From assembly GCA_002162755.1 (NCBI GenBank), contig MAAS01000019.1, positions 62,001-126,000 on the forward strand: DNA of 64,000 bases, in the 5' to 3' direction. Origin of the DNA: Gammaproteobacteria bacterium 50_400_T64 (GTDB taxonomy: Bacteria > Pseudomonadota > Gammaproteobacteria > Pseudomonadales > Porticoccaceae). The notes beneath the pieces are model-generated. The model was not told the DNA's origin. It saw nothing but the letters and a program-made list of their open reading frames with translations, and did no database searches. Each line of letters begins with the position of its first letter. Within the stretch, counting starts at the first letter, position 1. Below, piece by piece: positions 55,491 through 64,000 of the stretch. The position numbers and the translations under genes are program-made.

Positions 55491-56195
55491 CTAAACCGAC
55501 AGCTGATAAGCCCCATCCCCCATCCGTTTTAAAAACTCTGGCTTTTCAGAATCAAGCTCAAGCTTCTGTTGCAGCGTCGCAATATGAATATCAACAGCCC
55601 GCGTCTCAGTATTCAAATAACGGGGATAACCCCAGATCTGATTCAGTAGCTCATAGGCCTCAACGGTTTTACCCCTGTGTTCATAGAGGTATTCCAGCAC
55701 ACACATTTCTCGGGCGGTGAATTCAAGCTGCCCCTGAGGGCCTTGCCCCGACAAACTAGCGCAATCAATTTCAATATTGTCACCGAGTTTAATCTGCGTC
55801 GTCGACTGGCTTTTGTTTTGTAGGCGAGTGCGGCGCAGCAGGGCTTTGGCACGCTGTACGAGATCGGCATAGGCGAAGGGCACACTGGTGTAGTCATCGG
55901 CACCGTGGGTCAGGCCTTTAACCAGGGCCTTGTCATCCGAGTCGGCGGTGAGCATAAAAATCACTTGCCGGGGATGCAGTGCACGGACGCCAGCGCAGAT
56001 TTCGGCGGCATCCATCTCTGTCATTCGGGCATCGAGCAGCAGTAGATCAAACTCACCGCTGCGGGCTTTTTCATAGCCGCTAACGGCATTATCTGTCGCT
56101 TCGACATCAAAGTGATGGTGTTCGAAAACGGCGACAAGACCCTGCCGAACATTCTCTTCATGCTCAATGACGATTATTTTAAAGCGCTCTTCCAT
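55491..56195 (-). CDS. OmpR-type response regulator with degenerate receiver
   Basis: The 234-residue protein has an N-terminal receiver and a C-terminal OmpR/PhoB winged helix (LEFTAREMCVLEYLYEHRGK, then TRAVDIHIATLQQKLE). The phosphoacceptor D55 (LLLLDARM) and T83 are kept. However, the acidic pair is E11-H12 where D-D or E-D is usual, and the invariant lysine is replaced by V105 in DDYTSVPF. Such receivers often work without normal phosphorylation. No histidine kinase lies nearby. Its nearest same-strand neighbour is a small winged-helix gene 57 bp upstream. Confidence 0.87.
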   Translation of the reverse strand: MEERFKIIVIEHEENVRQGLVAVFEHHHFDVEATDNAVSGYEKARSGEFDLLLLDARMTEMDAAEICAGVRALHPRQVIFMLTADSDDKALVKGLTHGADDYTSVPFAYADLVQRAKALLRRTRLQNKSQSTTQIKLGDNIEIDCASLSGQGPQGQLEFTAREMCVLEYLYEHRGKTVEAYELLNQIWGYPRYLNTETRAVDIHIATLQQKLELDSEKPEFLKRMGDGAYQLSV

Positions 56196-56252
56196 ACGTC
56201 TATTCTCTTTCTTTATTATTGTAGAGGTGAATCGCAGAGTCTCCCGAGTAAC

Positions 56253-56558
56253 TTAATCGAGTTGCTTGTACTCCGGTATTGGGTACTCCAGTATTTCACA
56301 AATATGCGCGATCTCGCTTTTAATCCACAGGGGGTTAATCGCACCCCAGTCATTAATTTTATAGCCGCCATCTTTTTTGGCACCGACAAATTCACAGTTA
56401 ATCGCCAACTCTTCAAGGGCGGCAATGGTGTCTTGCGCAGTGCGACGGGGCATGCCGGTGAGCTGGGTAATTTGCGGCACGGTATTAATGCCCGTGCTAA
56501 TCAAATGTGCAACGTAAAGACGGCGATAGAAACTGGTTTTTGTTTTACTGTGTGTCAT
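56253..56558 (-). CDS. Small winged-helix protein (HTH_43-like)
   Basis: The 101-residue protein looks like one winged helix-turn-helix domain: SFYRRLYVAHLISTGINTVPQITQLTGMPRRTAQDTIAALEEL (about 9-51), then the wing GAKKDGGYKINDWGAI. It fits the HTH_43 family of short DNA-binding proteins. The function is unknown. It lies between icd and the response regulator on the same strand. Confidence 0.72.
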   Translation of the reverse strand: MTHSKTKTSFYRRLYVAHLISTGINTVPQITQLTGMPRRTAQDTIAALEELAINCEFVGAKKDGGYKINDWGAINPLWIKSEIAHICEILEYPIPEYKQLD

Positions 56559-56586
56559 CGTTGTTTAAAAGCCGTTTCGTTTAAAT

Positions 56587-56620
56587 GAAAAACCCGGAGG
56601 CAATTGGCTCGCATCCGGGT
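56587..56620 (-). terminator. Terminator of icd
   Basis: On the minus strand ACCCGGA (56620-56614) pairs with TCCGGGT (56598-56592) across a 15-nt loop and is followed by a short T-run (TTTTC). It lies 66 bp after the icd stop codon and just before the winged-helix gene. Confidence 0.6.
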
Positions 56621-56685
56621 AAAGTCACTGTACTTTTAGCCTTCGTTCAAAGGGCTGAATCAAAACGCACAATTCAAGTGCTAGA

Positions 56686-59437
<2,752 letters not shown>

Positions 59438-60529
59438 ATGAAAGCTAAAGCAGTGGTACTTACCGCGCCTAACGAATACTCAGTACAGGAAATTGAACTA
59501 GACCCACCGAAGGCTGATGAAGTCCGCATTCGCATGGTAGCCACAGGCCTGTGCCAGTCAGACATGTCGGTTATCAATGGCAAACTGCCGATGCCCACAC
59601 CTGTTGTGCTCGGACACGAAGGTGCCGGTGTTGTTGAAGAAATCGGTGAAAACGTAACCAATGTAGTCGTTGGCGATCATGTCATCACCTCCTTCATCCC
59701 CATGTGTGGTGAATGCTACTTCTGTCTGCACCTCGAGCCGTGGCTATGTACGGCAACAGATCTATTCAGTGGCATGCAGCCCGACGGCACTAGCCGTGTA
59801 AAATTGAATGGCGAATATATCGGTGCCTTCGCAGCACTGGGCAATATGGCTGAGCAAGTGGTTTGCCCCTCTATGTGTGTGGTTGCCATCGATAAGAAAT
59901 ACGACCTGAAAGCAGCGGCCCTGGTTGGCTGCGGTGTAATGACAGGTGCCGGTGCAGCACTGAACACGGCTGAAGTTAAGCCCGGTAGCAGTGCTGCTAT
60001 CTTTGGCTGTGGTGGTGTTGGCCTCTCTGCTCTGCAGGGCGCTAAAATTGCCGGTGCTAACCCACTGATCGCCGTTGACCTGAGTGACGAAAAACTGGCC
60101 GTGGCCCGTGAATTCGGCGCGACTCACACAGTTAACGCCAGTACTGACCCCGTTGCTCAAATCATGGCAATCACCAATGACATTGGTGTTGACTATGCGT
60201 TTGAAGTGATTGGTTTCCCCGCTGTTGCCGCACAGGCTTACGCATCAACACGTCGCGGCGGCACCACGTGCATGGTAGGTGCCGGCAGCCCTGAGCAGGA
60301 ATACACGTTCAGCGCGCTGGAAATGCCCCTGTCTTCTAAGAAAGTTTGCGGCTGCATGTACGGTAGCACCAATGCCAAAGTTGATTTTGCTAAGTTACTC
60401 GGCTTCTACGAAACAGGACAACTGGACCTGGATCGCATGTGCTCACGTACTTACACCATCGACGAAGTTAAAGAAGGCATGGACGATCTGGTTGCTGGCA
60501 AAAACATTCGCGGCATCATTCTTTATTAA
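59438..60529 (+). CDS. Zinc-dependent alcohol dehydrogenase (class III/NDMA-type)
   Basis: The 363-residue medium-chain dehydrogenase oxidises an alcohol with NAD. Catalytic zinc ligands are C39, H60/E61 and C165. Structural zinc ligands are C90, C93, C96 and C104 (CGECYFC then C). The cofactor motif is GCGGVG (190-195). The layout resembles class III and mycothiol/NDMA-dependent alcohol dehydrogenases, yet the substrate is not clear. Codon use is strongly biased to GGT, GCT, GTT and GAA compared with neighbouring genes, which suggests high expression. It is monocistronic, with a strong ribosome site and a strong terminator. Confidence 0.9.
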   Translation: MKAKAVVLTAPNEYSVQEIELDPPKADEVRIRMVATGLCQSDMSVINGKLPMPTPVVLGHEGAGVVEEIGENVTNVVVGDHVITSFIPMCGECYFCLHLEPWLCTATDLFSGMQPDGTSRVKLNGEYIGAFAALGNMAEQVVCPSMCVVAIDKKYDLKAAALVGCGVMTGAGAALNTAEVKPGSSAAIFGCGGVGLSALQGAKIAGANPLIAVDLSDEKLAVAREFGATHTVNASTDPVAQIMAITNDIGVDYAFEVIGFPAVAAQAYASTRRGGTTCMVGAGSPEQEYTFSALEMPLSSKKVCGCMYGSTNAKVDFAKLLGFYETGQLDLDRMCSRTYTIDEVKEGMDDLVAGKNIRGIILY

Positions 60530-60566
60530 GAGATTCTTTACTAAGCGTATTGAATATCACCGTGAA

Positions 60567-60642
60567 TTAAGCAGCGCATTTCATCTGCGCTGCTTAAACC
60601 AGACAATAAAAAAGGCTGCAATTGCAGCCTTTTTTATTGTCT
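60567..60642. terminator. Double hairpin, bidirectional terminator
   Basis: A first hairpin pairs TTAAGCAGCGCA (60567-60578) with TGCGCTGCTTAA (60586-60597). It is followed by a perfect 42-bp palindrome (60601-60642) centred on AATT, with a GGCTGC stem and flanking A- and T-runs, so it can end transcription from both the alcohol dehydrogenase gene and the convergent gor gene. Confidence 0.9.
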
Positions 60643-60658
60643 AAATATTTACAATCAG

Positions 60659-62026
60659 CTAGCTGGAACGCTCTGTACGCATAGTCACAAACTCTTCCGC
60701 AGCTGTTGGGTGAATACCCACGGTGGCATCAAAGTCAGCTTTTGTCGCCCCCGCTTTAATCGCCACACCCAAGCCCTGAATTATTTCACCCGCCGCCTCG
60801 CCCAGCATATGGCAGCCGACCACGCGATCCGTCGCCGCATCGACAATCAACTTCATGTAAATCTTTTCGTCGATGCCACCAAGGGTTTGCTTCATCGGTT
60901 TAAAGCGAGATTCAAAGACTTTAATTTCGCCGTACTTTTCTTGCGCCTCGGCTTCACTAAAACCGACGGTGCCAATAGTCGGCTGGCTAAACACGGCGGT
61001 GGGAATGAAGTCGTAATCAACCGTCGTCGATCCGCCTTTAAATAAATTCTCAGACAACGCCATGCCTTCGCGAATCGCTACTGGCGTTAGTTCGACGCGT
61101 CCAATGACATCACCAAGGGCATAAACAGAGGGCTCCGCTGTTTGAAAATAGTCGTCAACCTCTATCGCGCCCCGTGAATCAAAGGTGACCCCTGTCGTTT
61201 CAAGACCCAAGTTCTGCGTGTTGGCCTTGCGACCCGTGGCATACATCACGCTATCGACGTCCATCGTCGAGCCATCGGCCAGATTTAACGTCAGCTGGTC
61301 TTGCTCCTGACTATCGTCTTTTACTATTGATTTAATATCTGTATCAAAATGTAAATGCACCCCTTTTTTTGCCATTTCTTCGGCGAGGTGATTGCGTACA
61401 TCCTCATCAAAACCCCTTAAAAACAAGGGGCCGCGATAGAGCAGATGCGTCTCAACACCAAGGCCGTGGAAAATACCGGCAAACTCCACCGCGATATAAC
61501 CACCACCGACGATGACCATACGCTTCGGTAACGTATCGAGATAAAAAGCCTGCTCAGAAGTAATCACATGCTCGCTACCGGGGAAGTCAGGCACAAAGGG
61601 TCGCCCGCCGGTGCACACCAATATATTGCGCGCACTGTATTCACGACCATTAATAGCAACACTGTGGGGGCCGGTGATGTGTGCGCGGCCTTCAATTAAC
61701 TCGACGCCAGACTGCTTTAATAAATTGCGATAAATACCGTTGAGTCTTTCGATTTCGCGGGTTTTATTATCGCGCAGGGTCGGCCAGTCAAAACTTTGAG
61801 GCGGCACTGTCCAGCCAAAGCCAGCGGCAGCGCGAAACTCTTCTTCAAACGCGGAGGCATAAACAAAGAGTTTTTTCGGCACGCAACCGACATTGACACA
61901 GGTGCCACCGAGATATTGCTCTTCAGCAACAATGACTTTTGCACCGTACTGGGCAGACATGCGAGCTGTACGCACACCACCGGAACCGGCACCAATAACA
62001 AATAAATCTACATCGTAATCGCTCAC
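60659..62026 (-). CDS. gor: Glutathione-disulfide reductase
   Basis: Gor keeps glutathione reduced using NADPH and FAD. The 455-residue protein has the FAD motif [11 protein letters not shown], the redox pair C43/C48 in [13 protein letters not shown], the NADPH domain GGGYIAVEF and the C-terminal HPTAAEE with the catalytic histidine. It is the last gene of a serS-cysG-gor run and overlaps cysG by 4 bp. Confidence 0.95.
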   Translation of the reverse strand: MSDYDVDLFVIGAGSGGVRTARMSAQYGAKVIVAEEQYLGGTCVNVGCVPKKLFVYASAFEEEFRAAAGFGWTVPPQSFDWPTLRDNKTREIERLNGIYRNLLKQSGVELIEGRAHITGPHSVAINGREYSARNILVCTGGRPFVPDFPGSEHVITSEQAFYLDTLPKRMVIVGGGYIAVEFAGIFHGLGVETHLLYRGPLFLRGFDEDVRNHLAEEMAKKGVHLHFDTDIKSIVKDDSQEQDQLTLNLADGSTMDVDSVMYATGRKANTQNLGLETTGVTFDSRGAIEVDDYFQTAEPSVYALGDVIGRVELTPVAIREGMALSENLFKGGSTTVDYDFIPTAVFSQPTIGTVGFSEAEAQEKYGEIKVFESRFKPMKQTLGGIDEKIYMKLIVDAATDRVVGCHMLGEAAGEIIQGLGVAIKAGATKADFDATVGIHPTAAEEFVTMRTERSS

Positions 62027-63453
62027 TCTGGCGTCTCCTGCTCTGTATGTTCAGTATTAAACCAGGCGAGTTTTTTGTGCAAACTCACCACATGACCAAT
62101 AATTAATAAGGTTGGCGCTCGGACGTTAAGCCCTGCCACTTTATCGGCGAGATTAGCGAGATCACTAATCACCACACGCTGCTCAGGCGTGGTGCCTTTT
62201 TCAACTAACGCTGCTGGCGTATCGCTGGGTAAACCATGCGTCACTAACTCAGCACAAATATCACCGAGGCTCACCAGGCTCATGTAAAAAACCAGGGTCT
62301 GATTGGGCACCGCTAAACTCGGCCAGTTTAAATCAAGTTTATAGTCTTGCTTGTGGCCGGTAATAAATTGTACCGACTGGGAAAAGTCCCTATGGGTAAG
62401 GGGTATTCCGGCATAACTGGCACAGCCTGAGGCGGCGGTAATACCCGGCACCACCTGAAAAGGCACGCCCTCTTCTGCCAACCGTTCAATCTCTTCACCA
62501 CCGCGACCGAAGATAAAGGGGTCGCCACCCTTGAGACGCAATACACGCTTACCCTGTTTCGCCAGGTCGACCAGCAGGCTATTAATATTCTGCTGGCTAA
62601 CGGCATGATCACCAGCACGTTTGCCGACATAAATACGCTCGGCATCGCGGCGCACCATGGCCAATACCTTAGGTGAGACCAAGCGGTCGTGTAAGACGAC
62701 ATCGGCCTGCTGCATTAAACGCAGGGCGCGAAAGGTGAGCAAGTCAGGATCACCCGGCCCGGCACCCACCAAATAAACCTCGCCGCTGGATTGAGCCTCT
62801 GAATCCGCATCAGCTACCATCACTTCAAGCTGAGCCAATAACTGCTGGTCAGCCAGCGCGTCATTACCGGCATAAACCGACTCAGCCACTTCGCCGTCGA
62901 GCACTGTTTCCCAAAAGCGACGCCGCTGGTTTTCGCCCGCCAACATCGATTTAACTTTACTGCGATAACGTGCCGCCAGTTTCGCGAGCGCACCTAAATT
63001 ACCGGGTAAAAGGGATTCAATACGGCCCCGCAATAGGCGCGTCATTACCGGGCTAGTGCCGCTGGAGGTAATGGCGATTTGAATCGGTGAGCGGTCGACG
63101 ATGGCTGGAAAAATGACACTACACAGCGCGGGATTGTCGACCACATTGACGGGGATATTACGCTGTTGGGCTTCGGCAGAAATAGCGGCATTTAAAGGCT
63201 GATCGCTAGTCGCGGCAATCACCAGCACAACATTATCGAGATCACTCTTAGCGTACGCCCGCTCACACAAGGTCAGCAGCGTCGGGTATTCCATCGCCAT
63301 ATCGGCAATGCCCTGGCAAATAGCCGGCGCAATAACACTGATATGGGCACCCGCTTCACACAGGGTGCGCACCTTTCGAAGAGCGACATCACCACCCCCG
63401 ACAACTAAACAGGGCCGGGCGGCGATGCGATGAAATAGCGGTAAATAATCCAT
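62023..63453 (-). CDS. cysG: Siroheme synthase CysG
   Basis: CysG is trifunctional. The N-terminal half (about 1-210) is the precorrin-2 dehydrogenase and sirohydrochlorin ferrochelatase, beginning [27 protein letters not shown]. The C-terminal half is uroporphyrinogen III methyltransferase, with [20 protein letters not shown] and [13 protein letters not shown]. At 476 residues it has the usual length. Siroheme serves sulfite and nitrite reductases. It follows serS by 13 bp. Confidence 0.95.
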   Translation of the reverse strand: MDYLPLFHRIAARPCLVVGGGDVALRKVRTLCEAGAHISVIAPAICQGIADMAMEYPTLLTLCERAYAKSDLDNVVLVIAATSDQPLNAAISAEAQQRNIPVNVVDNPALCSVIFPAIVDRSPIQIAITSSGTSPVMTRLLRGRIESLLPGNLGALAKLAARYRSKVKSMLAGENQRRRFWETVLDGEVAESVYAGNDALADQQLLAQLEVMVADADSEAQSSGEVYLVGAGPGDPDLLTFRALRLMQQADVVLHDRLVSPKVLAMVRRDAERIYVGKRAGDHAVSQQNINSLLVDLAKQGKRVLRLKGGDPFIFGRGGEEIERLAEEGVPFQVVPGITAASGCASYAGIPLTHRDFSQSVQFITGHKQDYKLDLNWPSLAVPNQTLVFYMSLVSLGDICAELVTHGLPSDTPAALVEKGTTPEQRVVISDLANLADKVAGLNVRAPTLLIIGHVVSLHKKLAWFNTEHTEQETPE

Positions 63454-63466
63454 AGGTTAACGCCCC

Positions 63467-64000
<534 letters not shown>

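Noticed and set aside
55343-55720. 125-codon plus-strand frame in the spacer before the response regulator
   Set aside because: More than half overlaps the response regulator antisense, and there is no family match or ribosome site.

Overview
The window is chromosomal DNA from a Gram-negative bacterium, most likely a marine gammaproteobacterium of the Cellvibrionales/Spongiibacteraceae kind. This rests on gene content (TrmA, NfuA, MSHA-type pilus genes, PqiABC, CysG next to SerS, monomeric NADP isocitrate dehydrogenase, FbpABC) and not on any search, so the family-level placement is tentative. There are no rRNA genes, no tRNA genes that I can recognise, no CRISPR array, no transposase and no integrase. 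Most of the window is densely coded housekeeping sequence. Both ends are cut: a DUF779 gene runs off the left end and serS off the right.

Left part (1-7.5 kb): a DUF779 gene behind an acetaldehyde-type aldehyde dehydrogenase, yjbQ, trmA, a DUF2489 gene, an AEC permease, and the divergent pair rmuC/murI with a 20-bp dyad between them. From 7.5 to about 21 kb a single minus-strand run encodes an MSHA-like type IV pilus or secretion machine: lipoprotein secretin, TPR protein, MshE-like ATPase with c-di-GMP-binding repeats, MshG-like platform, a fused PilM/PilN-like protein, PilO-like and MshK-like proteins, a PilX/MshP-like protein, two prepilins, a PilZ protein and a MshM-like AAA+ ATPase ending in a SPOR domain. 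The gene set and order differ from textbook msh loci.

The middle (21-41.5 kb) holds a two-gene AddB/AddA-like helicase-nuclease, DAHP synthase with a strong terminator, a DUF2950/DUF3300 envelope pair, a TetR regulator, nfuA, metH with a small DUF2970 gene, a pqiA-pqiA-pqiB-pqiC lipid-transport operon with PqiA split in two, and an orphan modA.

From 41.8 to 47.3 kb a minus-strand cluster carries DUF6285, an APH-like phosphotransferase, a DUF7064/7065 (CrtC-like) protein, a transglutaminase-like protein, an aldo/keto reductase and an SDR. It looks like lipid or terpenoid/steroid-type metabolism of unknown substrate. A 267-bp palindromic element with 34-bp inverted ends sits between the first two genes. 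Next come fbpCBA (ferric iron uptake), an MFS transporter, a Phd/RelE-type toxin-antitoxin pair, an unrecognised AT-rich gene with an HEPN-like R-x6-H motif, a response regulator with a degenerate receiver, a small winged-helix protein, icd, an isolated zinc alcohol dehydrogenase, and gor-cysG-serS.

The best candidates for new biology are the rearranged MSHA-like system with its paired LPCPDxDGDG proteins, the HEPN-like gene beside the toxin-antitoxin module, the atypical response regulator, and the palindromic element inside the phosphotransferase/DUF6285 operon.
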